This document shows, piece after piece, positions 24,016-32,476 of a stretch of 64,000 bases of DNA (position 1 is the first letter of the stretch; each line of letters starts with the position of its first letter). The notes below the pieces were generated by a model, which made no database searches, had not been told where the DNA came from, and saw only the letters and a list, made by a program, of their open reading frames with translations. The DNA is taken from the NCBI RefSeq assembly GCF_032842345.1, contig NZ_WBKO01000001.1, positions 1,488,001-1,552,000 on the forward strand. Reading direction: 5' to 3'. Source of the DNA: Methanoculleus caldifontis. Its GTDB lineage: Archaea > Halobacteriota > Methanomicrobia > Methanomicrobiales > Methanoculleaceae. The position numbers were made by a program, and so were the translations under genes.

Positions 24016-26337
24016 TCATGCTCCAGGGAGGCTTGTCTCCCGGTCCGGCCCTACCCTGCGGAGGGCTTCGCGGATCTCGGAAAACTCTGCCCCTCCCCGG
24101 TCAATCTCCCTGATGAGCGCATCGATCCGTCTGATCTGGTTCCGGATCTTTCCGCCGGTCTCCTCGTCGTCCATAAGGTCCGCCAGGGCGAGGATCACCT
24201 GGAGGGGCTGGCGGATACCGTCACTCTGGATGGTGAGTGCATCGACGCTCCGCCGGATACGGTCACAGGCCTCCCGCCGGGCTGCTTCGAGCTGCTTCTG
24301 CATCGTGACGTCGCGGGCGAAGATCGCGAGCTGGTGGACGTTGCCCCCCGCGTCCCTGACGGGGAAGAGGGTGTTCTCGAACGCCCTGCCGTCCCGCTCA
24401 TCGAGGAAATGGAGCGGCCGTCCCGACGTAAAGACCATCTCGCTCTTCTCCCTGCGGGCTATCGCGAGATCCCGCGGGAGCAGGTAGTCCACCTGCTTTC
24501 CGATGAGGTCCTCCGTACTCCGGCCGAACCTCCCGGCCGCCACTTCGTTCAGCGCGAGGATGGTCCTCTCGCGATCGAGGAGCAGTGCGGACTCCTGCGG
24601 TGCGTTCAGGAGCGCCCACGCCCTCTCCTCACTGGTATACAACTCCTCCGCCATCCGCTTCTGCCGGGTGATATCGTGGATGGCGCACTGGACTCCGGTC
24701 GTCCCTCCCCTTTCGTCCCGCAACGGCTCCACAGTCAGGTCGTAGCAGCGCCTCTCTCTCCCGATCTCCAGGCACACCTCTTCCCGCGCTCCGCTTCCGC
24801 TCGCAAGAACCCGCCGCTTTATCGTTGTGAGGAGTGCGGCATCTTCGGCCGCGAAGAGGTCGTCGTCGGTGCTGCCGACGATCTCTTCGCGGCAGAACCC
24901 GATGGAAGCGTTGAATGCCCACGTGTAGCGGAGATCGGTGTCCTGGTGGGAGAGGGCGATCGGTGCGCCCTGGAGGGCGAGCCTGATCTGGGATTCGCTC
25001 GTTCGCAACGCCTTCTCGGCCTGCTTGCGCCTGGTGATGTCGCGGACGACGATCTGCATCAGGGTCCTGCCTTCATGCACGAGCGTATGGCCCGACGACT
25101 CTGCGTCGACCACGGTGCCGTCCAGGCGAAGCAGCTTCACCTCGACCAGGGGGATGTTCTCGGTCCGGTTCTGTAATTGCCCGAGCCGGATCTGCATCAC
25201 GTCGTGTGAGTCCGGGTGGAGAAACTGCGTCACCGGCTTTCCGAGGACGTCCTCCTGCTTCTCCGCGCCGAGCAGCCGGAGGCCGGCAGGGTTGATGAAG
25301 AGGTACTTCTCCCCATCGTGGGTCGCAATCATATCGGGAGAGTTCTCGACCAGCACCCGGTAACGCTCCTGGCTCGCCCGGAGAGCCTCTTTGGTACGTT
25401 TCTCCCGGGTGACGTCCTGGAAGATCCCGACCGCGCCGATCCTCCGGCCGGAGGCTTCGGTGATCGGCGCGGTGTTGGCAAGGATCTCCCGGTCTTCCCC
25501 GTCCGTGCAGACGAGCCGGAGATGCACCCCGCGGACGGTCTCGCCGTGCTTTGCGGACCGGACGAGAGGCAGGTCGTGCGGGTCGCATGTCCGGTCACAG
25601 GGGTGCCGGATCTGTGAAGACGCCGCCGTTTCGTCTTCTCGGTCCGAGAGCCTCGGTGCAATGCCAAGACTCTCCGCTGCGGGATTCAGCATCCGGACCC
25701 TGCCGTCCTCGTCGGTCACCACGATCGCTTCCGGTGCGCTGTCAAAGATCGCTCTCAGCCGGGCGCGCTCGGTGCCGAGTTCCAGGTGGACGCGTATCTG
25801 GTCGGTGACGTCCTCGAACACGATGCTGGTCCCCGGCCTCCCTCCCTCAAGGACCGTGGGGAAGATCTTCACCCGCAGGTAGGCCCCGACGTCCCCGTCC
25901 ACGTGGACCAGGTTCGGGACGGTCAGCGGTCCCCGGGAGAGGGTCCCGATAGCGGAGACGATCCGGGGATCGTTTAACGGGGCGATATCGAGTGCCCGCG
26001 CCTCCTGGTCGAGGATGCTCTCGCGTGATACGGCCGCGAGGTTCAGGAACGGATCGTTTGCAAGGACGATGCGGCCTTCGTCGTCCAGGACCACCATGGC
26101 GTCGGAATGGAGGTAAAGGAGAGCGGAGAGCGGAATCCGCTCGGAAAGGAAGTAGAGTTTCGCCGAGCCGATCTTCTGCATCTCGATCTGGCCGGTCGAG
26201 AGGAGGACGTCGAGGTATTTTGCCACGGAGTTTCTGGTAACCTGCAGTCGGCGTGAGAGTTCGGAGATGGTCATGCCCCGTGGATGTGCGTTCAGCAGTT
26301 CCCGTATCCGTAACGTCTCTTTCCAGTAGGTATCCAT
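24016..26337 (-). CDS. HTH-multi-PAS regulator with degenerate kinase-core tail
   Basis: A 773-residue soluble protein. Residues 1-65 form a winged helix-turn-helix (TISELSRRLQVTRNSVAKYLDVL split across the recognition helix), so it may bind DNA. Five PAS domains follow at about 75-195, 200-315, 320-440, 440-560 and 565-680 (signatures such as SDAMVVLDDEGRIV and NSPDMIATHDG). The last 80 residues repeat the tail seen in the protein encoded at 12993-14087: SDGIRQPLQVILAL, with Asp in the place of the His acceptor and no ATPase domain. It may be a one-component sensor-regulator. It begins with MDTYWKETLRI just after an AT-rich promoter-like stretch. Confidence 0.85.
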   Translation of the reverse strand: MDTYWKETLRIRELLNAHPRGMTISELSRRLQVTRNSVAKYLDVLLSTGQIEMQKIGSAKLYFLSERIPLSALLYLHSDAMVVLDDEGRIVLANDPFLNLAAVSRESILDQEARALDIAPLNDPRIVSAIGTLSRGPLTVPNLVHVDGDVGAYLRVKIFPTVLEGGRPGTSIVFEDVTDQIRVHLELGTERARLRAIFDSAPEAIVVTDEDGRVRMLNPAAESLGIAPRLSDREDETAASSQIRHPCDRTCDPHDLPLVRSAKHGETVRGVHLRLVCTDGEDREILANTAPITEASGRRIGAVGIFQDVTREKRTKEALRASQERYRVLVENSPDMIATHDGEKYLFINPAGLRLLGAEKQEDVLGKPVTQFLHPDSHDVMQIRLGQLQNRTENIPLVEVKLLRLDGTVVDAESSGHTLVHEGRTLMQIVVRDITRRKQAEKALRTSESQIRLALQGAPIALSHQDTDLRYTWAFNASIGFCREEIVGSTDDDLFAAEDAALLTTIKRRVLASGSGAREEVCLEIGRERRCYDLTVEPLRDERGGTTGVQCAIHDITRQKRMAEELYTSEERAWALLNAPQESALLLDRERTILALNEVAAGRFGRSTEDLIGKQVDYLLPRDLAIARREKSEMVFTSGRPLHFLDERDGRAFENTLFPVRDAGGNVHQLAIFARDVTMQKQLEAARREACDRIRRSVDALTIQSDGIRQPLQVILALADLMDDEETGGKIRNQIRRIDALIREIDRGGAEFSEIREALRRVGPDRETSLPGA

Positions 26338-26609
26338 CTCACCGTAGGTTTTTCCATTTCACCTTCATAATGTTTGATGTTTTTGGAAATAATAGTGCCC
26401 TGCTCGGTCATTTTTTGATTTTTCCAGAGCCTGTTCGATGGGGATGGCGCCGGCGACGAAATTATCTGCCGCAGTAGGCAGGCGGCGAGGGAAAAAGTGT
26501 TTACGTCCGGGAGTGGTGCGGGTGTCCCCGGGGATGAGCCGGCAGGATGGCGTCAGGCTTCTACCGGCCGCTCTGCGGGGGTCATGCCGCACCGGCTGTA
26601 TAACCCCGC

Positions 26610-27098
26610 TCACTCCTCGAAGTTGAACTCCGCCGCCCAGTCGAACCCCTCGTTCTCCTCGTACCACTCCGGCCAGTGGGAGGACCATGCCGGCACCTCC
26701 ACATCCCTGACCCGGTCGGCGCACGGGAGGTAGGGCTTGATGTCCAGCACCGGCGTGCCGTCGTCGGCGTCGATATACGCCACCCTGACGATGCCCGCAG
26801 CGGGATCGACGCCGAGCACCGGGGCCGCCGAGAGCGCGATCGGGTTCGGCCGGACCGGCGACCGGGTCGCGAAGATCCCGATCGTCTCCGGGCCCCTGGT
26901 GTAGGGTTTCGTGCAGACGGTCTCGCTCCGGCGCTCCTCCGTATCGGTCCGGTCGCCCCACCAGAGGACCTGGATGTGGCTGAACCCCTCGAGCCCCTTG
27001 AGGGCGGGCCGGAACGGCCCGGCAATCTCGATCCAGAACGATCCTTCGTCGGCATGCACGGTGCCGACCGGTTTGACGCTGAACGTGCGCATCTCCAT
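26610..27098 (-). CDS. trmO: tRNA (t6A37)-N6-methyltransferase TrmO
   Basis: A 162-residue protein starting MEMRTFSVKPVG (an inner Met at 27092 is possible). It matches the TsaA/YaeB beta-barrel family: KPVGTVHA, GLEGFSHIQVLWW, ATRSPVRPNPIALSAAPV with the invariant RSPxRPNPIG-like SAM loop, and IDADDGTPVLDIKPYLP. The family adds the N6-methyl group to t6A at position 37 of threonine tRNAs that read ACY codons. Archaeal members are the short single-domain form, as here. It lies 81 bp downstream of the acyltransferase gene on the same strand. Confidence 0.9.
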   Translation of the reverse strand: MEMRTFSVKPVGTVHADEGSFWIEIAGPFRPALKGLEGFSHIQVLWWGDRTDTEERRSETVCTKPYTRGPETIGIFATRSPVRPNPIALSAAPVLGVDPAAGIVRVAYIDADDGTPVLDIKPYLPCADRVRDVEVPAWSSHWPEWYEENEGFDWAAEFNFEE

Positions 27099-27179
27099 AC
27101 CTGCGGTCTCCTTTACGTCAATGGTGCGCGCAGCAGGAGAAAAAGGCTCTGACTCTCCCCCGGGGGAGGGTTGCACGCC

Positions 27180-28487
27180 TCAGGGAAGGTATTCGTCCAC
27201 GCACTCGAGAAACCGCTCCACGGCCGCCGTCGAGTAGGGCCCCTCCTCGTAGGCCGTCGCAAGGGTCAGGCGGTCGCGGAATGTGGAGGCGATCATCAGG
27301 AACCCGTAGGGCCAGCAGACGCAGGGAAGGTATCGGACGTCGAGGAGGTCGAGCATCCTCCCGTCCTCCCCCGGGACCGGGAGGTAGTCGCCGGGATCGA
27401 AGATGCCGAGGTTCGAGAAGACCGGGTTCTTCAGGCCGGACGTCCGGTATCTCCCGTTCATCTCCTCAAAGAACGCTCTCACCGCCGGCATCCCGTCCGC
27501 CACGATCTCCTCGTAGAAGAGGATGGAGGCGACGCCGGTGCCACCAGTCTTGCGCCGGGCCGTCACCGCCGCCACCTGCCCGACAACATCCTCCAGCTCC
27601 GCCCCCACCCCGGCGGGGAGCGTGACCTCGTAGGCGACGGAGAGGTTCACGGGGAGTTTCTCCCCGTTGAGTGCGGGGTGTCTCCTCCGGAGGTCGGCCG
27701 AGGTCAGGATTGACCGGGGCGCCTCCCGGTCCGCGGGGTCGCTCCGGACTTTGGCGAAGGCGAGAAAGAATGCACCCAGGATGACGTCGTTCACCGTGGC
27801 CCCATGCTCCTTCCCGAACGCCTTTATGCGCCCCAGCCGTCCGGGGGCGAGCGTCCGGGAGGCGATCCGGGCCGTCCCTCTCCCGGTCCGCTCGACCGGG
27901 AAGCGCCACCGGTCGACGAAGGGCTCCTCTTCGGCGAGCGCCCGGCCCCGCTCCTCCGCGGAGTAGAGGGCGAGGACGCGGTCCGTGCCCCGCTCGTAGG
28001 CCTCGCGGGGTGCGGGGGAGAACGCCGGGTCCGCCGCGATCCCCCGGTATATCGCGAAGAGGTCGCGGGCGAGGCTCATGGCGCCGGAGGCGTCGCAGAA
28101 ACCGTGGTGGCAGGTGACGGCCACGATATCCCCCTCCGCTCCCCGGTAAAGCCCGACCTGGACCTGCGGCCCGGCACGGACGTCGAGTGGCGGCGGGGGC
28201 GTCTCGAGCGGCTCCTCTCCGCCGGCCGCGGCCATAGCGAACGCCCCTTCCCACTGTTCCCTGGGAATCTCCTCCCAGACGGGCCGTCCGTCCGCCTCCG
28301 CGTAACGGGACCGGAGGTAGGGGTCGGACCCGATCAGCCGCATCGTCGCTTCCCGCAGGACCCCGGCATCGAGCCCGCCGTCGAAGAGAAAGACGGCGTG
28401 CATCGTCGGGTCGTAGATGCGCTCGAAGTGGACGTTGAAGACGTCGAAGGCTGGTGCAGGATAGCGGACCGGCGGGAGAGTCATCAC
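27180..28487 (-). CDS. condensation/alcohol-acyltransferase-like protein
   Basis: A 435-residue protein of the CoA-dependent acyltransferase (condensation domain) superfamily. The active-site motif is CHHGFCDASGA, the HHxxxD form, near residue 145. Other family segments are NDVILGAFFLAF (N-terminal of the second half) and PVNLSVAYEV, with a DFG-like loop absent. Members join acyl groups to alcohols or amines, as in wax ester, phthiocerol or peptide synthesis; several methanogens carry stand-alone copies of unknown role. No carrier protein or adenylation domain lies nearby. It is cytoplasmic and begins MMTLPPVRY; the Met three bases later is equivalent. Confidence 0.72.
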   Translation of the reverse strand: MMTLPPVRYPAPAFDVFNVHFERIYDPTMHAVFLFDGGLDAGVLREATMRLIGSDPYLRSRYAEADGRPVWEEIPREQWEGAFAMAAAGGEEPLETPPPPLDVRAGPQVQVGLYRGAEGDIVAVTCHHGFCDASGAMSLARDLFAIYRGIAADPAFSPAPREAYERGTDRVLALYSAEERGRALAEEEPFVDRWRFPVERTGRGTARIASRTLAPGRLGRIKAFGKEHGATVNDVILGAFFLAFAKVRSDPADREAPRSILTSADLRRRHPALNGEKLPVNLSVAYEVTLPAGVGAELEDVVGQVAAVTARRKTGGTGVASILFYEEIVADGMPAVRAFFEEMNGRYRTSGLKNPVFSNLGIFDPGDYLPVPGEDGRMLDLLDVRYLPCVCWPYGFLMIASTFRDRLTLATAYEEGPYSTAAVERFLECVDEYLP

Positions 28488-28712
28488 TCTATAATCTCAT
28501 GGTTCGGGGATAACTGCTTTCCTCCCCGAGATCCGGGATCCCCGGCCGAACGGGTGTGCCCGACTGAGGGTGTCTCCGGTACGGGGAGACCCGGTATTCC
28601 GGGTCCCGGGCGGTGGAAAGATTTTGCACCGGATCTTATGAAAACTCGCTGTTATGGGAAGTGATCTGCATATTGAGCCAGTGAGAGTGAATAAATAGTT
28701 CCATGCTCAAAA

Positions 28713-29255
28713 ATGGCTATGAGCAGATACATTCTCTTCCTCGTGGCGGCTGTTATAGCGGCGGGCATCGCCGTGCCTGCGGCGTGCGCCGCCGGGCAGG
28801 AGAACCCCTTCAGGGTCGACGATTACCGGACGGTGCTGCAGGTGCAGACCGGGGACGCCACGCTCGGCCGGATCACCTCCTTCGACACCGGCGGGTCTGT
28901 CTACGTCTGCCGTGAAGCGCGTATCATTCCCGCAGCGGTCGGGGAGACGCTCCTTCACGGCGACATGATCTCCGTGCAGCCCGGAAGTTTCGTCAGGCTC
29001 ACGCTGGTCGACAGGCCCGGCGAGACGCTGCTTGAGGGCGGGACCGATGGATTGGCCGTCTTCGTCGAGAGGTATACCGGGGACGACGGGTCCCTCAGCA
29101 GGGTGGTCGAACGGTACCTCCCGGAGTCCGTGATACCGTCCTGGCGGCTCATCAGCGGTCTCCTCGACGACGTCCTTGCAGGTGTCAACGATTACCTCGT
29201 CAGCAACGGTTCCGCCACGGAAGAGATCACCACCGCCATCGAGGTCTTCAGGTAA
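28713..29255 (+). CDS. secreted FecR-like protein, unknown function
   Basis: A 180-residue protein with a clear signal peptide (MSRYILFLVAAVIAAGIAVPAACA, cleavage near residue 27; shown as the start of the mature GQENPF part). The mature part has GDATLGRITSFDTGGSVYV, then GDMISVQPGSFVRLTLVD, a FecR-like beta pattern in which a GD turn is followed by an xLTLVD strand. Residues 110-180 are helical (VIPSWRLISGLLDDVL). It is probably exported and cell-surface associated. The second Met (28719) may be the true start. No partner gene is evident; the next gene is convergent. Confidence 0.65.
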   Translation: MAMSRYILFLVAAVIAAGIAVPAACAAGQENPFRVDDYRTVLQVQTGDATLGRITSFDTGGSVYVCREARIIPAAVGETLLHGDMISVQPGSFVRLTLVDRPGETLLEGGTDGLAVFVERYTGDDGSLSRVVERYLPESVIPSWRLISGLLDDVLAGVNDYLVSNGSATEEITTAIEVFR

Positions 29256-29276
29256 TCCCCGGTCCCTCTCCTCTTC

Positions 29277-29879
29277 TTATTCTGCCGGAGAACCCCGCGG
29301 CGCGAGTATCCGGTGGACGGCCGCATCCCAGATCCGCTCTGCCTCGTCCCTTTCGAGCCCCGCCGCCGCTCCCATCCTGATGCCGAGGGCGACGGAGATG
29401 ATGATCTTCGCGGAGAGGTCCGTGTCGAGGTCGGCGGGAAGGCGGCCCGCGGTTCTCTCTTCATCGAGGGTCCCGGCGATCAGGTCGTGCATGGCCCGGT
29501 AGTTCTTCCTGACGGCCGCCTGAAGCTGCTCGTCCCGCACGGCGCCGGCAAAGAGTTCCATGACCGCGTTCATCCCTGTTCCGCCCTCGGGATAGATGAT
29601 CTTCTCAAAGATAGCAGAGAGCGTGCCCTCAAGCGTATCGCTGGAGCGGGCACCTTCCAGGCTCCCGGCCAGCTGCGACCTGATGAAGAAAAGTGCGGAC
29701 GAGACGAGGTCGTCCCTGCTCTTGATATAGAGATAGAGCGTCGCACGGGAGATGCCGAGCCGGGCGGCGACGTCCTCCATCTTGAGGCTGGCAAACCCCT
29801 TCTCGTCGGCCTCGGCTATCGCGGCCTCGATGATCCTCCGCCTCGCCTCGTCCTTATATTCGGGCACGACCTTCGGCAT
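29277..29879 (-). CDS. TetR family transcriptional regulator
   Basis: A 200-residue protein starting MPKVVPEYKDEARRRI. The N-terminal HTH is GFASLKMEDVAARLGISRATLYLYIKSRDDL split over helices 2-4, the classic TetR_N pattern; residues 60-200 form the ligand-binding helical domain. It is divergent from a small protein and an RND exporter across 54 bp. Two dyads lie in and next to the gap: 29883-29900 over its own start and a long one at 29935-29969. It therefore most likely represses itself and the exporter until a ligand binds, as TetR-type efflux regulators do. Confidence 0.9.
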   Translation of the reverse strand: MPKVVPEYKDEARRRIIEAAIAEADEKGFASLKMEDVAARLGISRATLYLYIKSRDDLVSSALFFIRSQLAGSLEGARSSDTLEGTLSAIFEKIIYPEGGTGMNAVMELFAGAVRDEQLQAAVRKNYRAMHDLIAGTLDEERTAGRLPADLDTDLSAKIIISVALGIRMGAAAGLERDEAERIWDAAVHRILAPRGSPAE

Positions 29880-29882
29880 GAT

Positions 29883-29900
29883 ACTAACACGTGTGTCAGT
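29883..29900. promoter_or_regulatory. TetR operator O1
   Basis: ACTAACAC-GT-GTGTCAGT is an inverted repeat with seven of eight arm positions matching. It covers the predicted transcription start of the TetR gene (ATG at 29879), so it should mediate autorepression. Confidence 0.65.
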
Positions 29901-29903
29901 AAT

Positions 29904-29912
29904 CTTATATAC
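29904..29912. promoter_or_regulatory. bidirectional TATA box
   Basis: CTTATATAC reads as a TATA box on both strands. Its centre is about 26-29 nt from both start codons (29879 on minus and 29934 on plus), so both mRNAs would be leaderless or nearly so. Confidence 0.6.
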
Positions 29913-29933
29913 GTTCGTCCCGTATCTCCAATA

Positions 29934-30185
29934 ATGACAGTTGTGTCTAATATTGTTACACAAACGTCAGTCTCTGAGAGCCTCGCGGGAGAGGCAGATC
30001 TCGCGCTCTTCGAGGCCCTGGTCAGGGAGTACTGCGGGGTGGGGTTCTTCGAGTGCCTCGACTGCCCTGAGAGCGGTTACCTGACGTCGGCCGTATGGGG
30101 CGAGAGCGGCAGCAGGCCGCCCGCGCTCTATCGCGCCGTCGTCGAACTGCTTCACCGGGCGGTCGAGCGGGAGGGCGAACAGTGA
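29934..30185 (+). CDS. small protein coupled to RND exporter, unknown
   Basis: An 83-residue protein starting MTVVSNIVTQT at an ATG that coincides with the predicted transcription start. It has no membrane segment and one C-x2-C pair (ECLDCPESG) with a third Cys nearby (EYCGVGF). The remainder is helical (EADLALFEALVREY, ALYRAVVELLHRAV). Its stop overlaps the GTG start of the RND gene by four bases (GTGA), so translation is coupled. I do not recognise a family. The context suggests an accessory or metal/redox-sensing partner of the exporter, kept under the same TetR control. Confidence 0.7.
   Translation: MTVVSNIVTQTSVSESLAGEADLALFEALVREYCGVGFFECLDCPESGYLTSAVWGESGSRPPALYRAVVELLHRAVEREGEQ
29935..29969. 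promoter_or_regulatory. TetR operator O2, perfect 35-bp dyad
   Basis: The block TGAC-N2-TTGTGT-N11-ACACAA-N2-GTCA is perfectly symmetric in ten paired positions of each arm set. It starts at the second base of the ATG of the small protein, so a bound repressor would sit on the transcription start and first codons. It is the likely operator for the RND operon. Confidence 0.65.
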
Positions 30186-32425
30186 CGGCGGCGTTCGCGC
30201 ACCTGGGCCGGTTCATCGCCCGTCGGCCATACCTCGTCGCGGGCCTGGTCGTCTCGCTGATGGTCTTCTCCCTCTACGGCGCATCCTCGATCGCGATGGA
30301 GACGGGGCTTGAGACCTTCGTCGATACGGACTCGCCGGAAGGAGTGCTGCTCGACCGCTACATGGGGACCTTCGGGGCCGATCTGGTCGTCCTGATCGTC
30401 GAGTCGGATAACGTCCGTGACCCCGAGGTCCTCCGGTACGTCGACCGCCTCGAGGCGGATATTGCCGACGAACGCTACGTGAGCGGGACACGGTCTCTTC
30501 CGGCCGCGATACGTCCAGCGAACGGCGGCCTCCTCCCCGCGACGGAGGCCGGCGTCGCCGAGGCGATCGCCTGTCTCCCGGACGAAATACGAACACGCTG
30601 CGTCCCGTCGGGAACGATGACGCTCCTCTTCGTCATCCTCGAGCCGGACCTCTCCGACGACGCCGGCGACCGGGTCCTTGCGACCATCGAGACCCTCGTC
30701 GCGGTCTCGTCCCCGCCTCCGGGCGTGAGCGTCTCGGTCTCCGGTGATCCAGCGTTCGACAGGCAGATGCAGGCGGCCATGAGCAGGGAGATCGGCACGC
30801 TGATCGGGATCGCGCTCGCCCTGATGGTCATCGCGATCGGGCTGCTCTTCGGCCACGTCCGCTACCGCTTCCTCCCCGTGGGGATCGTCCTCTGCGGAAT
30901 CGTCCTGACGTTCGGGATCATCGGGTTCTTCAACCTCCGGGTGACCTCGCCGGTCATCGGGGCGTTCCCCGTCATCATCGGTCTCGGGATCGACTACGGC
31001 GTCCAGTTCCATTCAAGGTTCCACGAGGAGGTCCGGGACAGAAGCCTGCACGAGGCGATCGTCGCGACGCTCTCCCACGCCGGCCCCATCCTGGTCGCCA
31101 TGTGCACGACCGCTCTCGGCTTTCTGGCCCTCCTCTCCTCCCCGGTCCCGATGATCCGCGACTTCGGGACCGCCTGCCTGATCGGTGTCGTCTCGTGTTT
31201 CGTGCTTGCGGTCCTCATCGTCCCCGCCTTCTTCGCGCTCTTTGGCTACGGGAAACAGGCCGCTCCGGCGACTCCCGCAGGGACGGGCGCGATCGGACGC
31301 TACGACCGGTTCCTCGGCAACCTCGCGGTGAGCGTGGCAAAGCACCCCATCCCGGTCCTCATCCTCTTCTCGCTCATCGCCGTCGCGGGTATCCAGTACG
31401 ACGGCGCCATCGGGATCAACGTCGACCAGCAGTCCTTCGTCCCGGAGACGATGCCCGCACGGGTCAGCCTTGAGAAGGTGGAGCGGGCGATAGGGGGGAC
31501 GTCCACCGTCCCGGTGATCGCGAGAGGCGGGGATATCCTCGACCCGGAGGTCATCGGGTGGATCGATGCGTTCGGGACCTACGAGACGGAGCACCGGGAC
31601 GAGATTGTCGGTCATACCAGCATCGTCACCCTGATCCGGGGCTACAACGGCGGGTCGATCCCCGGAACCCGGCGGGAGATCGAGGCGGCCGTTGCGCGTA
31701 TCCCGGAGGCGACCCTGCAACACTATCTCAGCGGGAACACGGAGGCGGTGATCGAGTTCTCGACGGCCGATATGGAGATGGACCGGACAAGCGCCCTCGT
31801 CGACCAGGTCCGGAGCGACATCGCGTGGCTCGAGCCGCCGGCAGGACTCGACCTCCAGCCCACCGGAAAGCCTGCGGTCTACGGGGACCTTTATTCCGGC
31901 ATCGTCCTCTCCAAGAACCGGATGACCGCCCTCGGCCTCCTCCTGATAGCCGCGTTCATGGTTCTCACTTACCGCAGGTTCGACTCCCTCGCGCCGCTCC
32001 TCCCCGTCGTCATGATCATCGGGTGGAACGACCTCATCATGTACGCTCTCGATATCGCGAACACGCCGCTCACGGCGTGTCTCGGTTCGATGACCATCGG
32101 CCTTGCGATGGAGTACACGGTCCTCATCCTCGAGCGGTGCCGGGAGGAGTTCGACAAGGGCGCCGACCTCTACGATGCCATCCGCGAGGGTGTGACCCGG
32201 ATCGGAACTCCCGTCACCATATCGGGGCTGACGACGATATTCGGGTTCTCGGCCATGCTCGCGTCCTCGTTCTCTCTGGTATCGGGCTTTGGGCAGACGA
32301 CCGTGATCACGATCTTCTTCTCGCTCGTCGGCGGGATCGTCATCATGCCCGCGGTCGCCGCCCTGGTGCTGCGCAGGGCTCCACGAGCCTCCGGGCACGA
32401 GAGCGAGACCCCGGCCGGGGCGTAA
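30182..32425 (+). CDS. RND/MMPL family exporter
   Basis: A 747-residue protein starting at a GTG (VTAAFAHLGRFIARRPYL) that overlaps the preceding stop. It has two repeats, each with a leading helix, an outside loop of about 200 residues, and five helices: GIALALMVIAIGLLFG ... GLGIDYGVQFHSRF in repeat 1 and MTALGLLLIAAFMVL ... GLAMEYTVLILERC in repeat 2. The GxDY/GxEY segments in the fourth helices are the usual proton-relay region of MmpL/HAE3 archaeal exporters. It likely exports lipids, hopanoid-like compounds or drugs. The first Met upstream in the frame has no ribosome signal. It is regulated by the TetR protein encoded divergently. Confidence 0.9.
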   Translation: MTAAFAHLGRFIARRPYLVAGLVVSLMVFSLYGASSIAMETGLETFVDTDSPEGVLLDRYMGTFGADLVVLIVESDNVRDPEVLRYVDRLEADIADERYVSGTRSLPAAIRPANGGLLPATEAGVAEAIACLPDEIRTRCVPSGTMTLLFVILEPDLSDDAGDRVLATIETLVAVSSPPPGVSVSVSGDPAFDRQMQAAMSREIGTLIGIALALMVIAIGLLFGHVRYRFLPVGIVLCGIVLTFGIIGFFNLRVTSPVIGAFPVIIGLGIDYGVQFHSRFHEEVRDRSLHEAIVATLSHAGPILVAMCTTALGFLALLSSPVPMIRDFGTACLIGVVSCFVLAVLIVPAFFALFGYGKQAAPATPAGTGAIGRYDRFLGNLAVSVAKHPIPVLILFSLIAVAGIQYDGAIGINVDQQSFVPETMPARVSLEKVERAIGGTSTVPVIARGGDILDPEVIGWIDAFGTYETEHRDEIVGHTSIVTLIRGYNGGSIPGTRREIEAAVARIPEATLQHYLSGNTEAVIEFSTADMEMDRTSALVDQVRSDIAWLEPPAGLDLQPTGKPAVYGDLYSGIVLSKNRMTALGLLLIAAFMVLTYRRFDSLAPLLPVVMIIGWNDLIMYALDIANTPLTACLGSMTIGLAMEYTVLILERCREEFDKGADLYDAIREGVTRIGTPVTISGLTTIFGFSAMLASSFSLVSGFGQTTVITIFFSLVGGIVIMPAVAALVLRRAPRASGHESETPAGA

Positions 32426-32476
32426 ATCCCCCGGCTGCAAATGTTTTTGGGCGGGGACCGGGTAGATACTCAGCCA

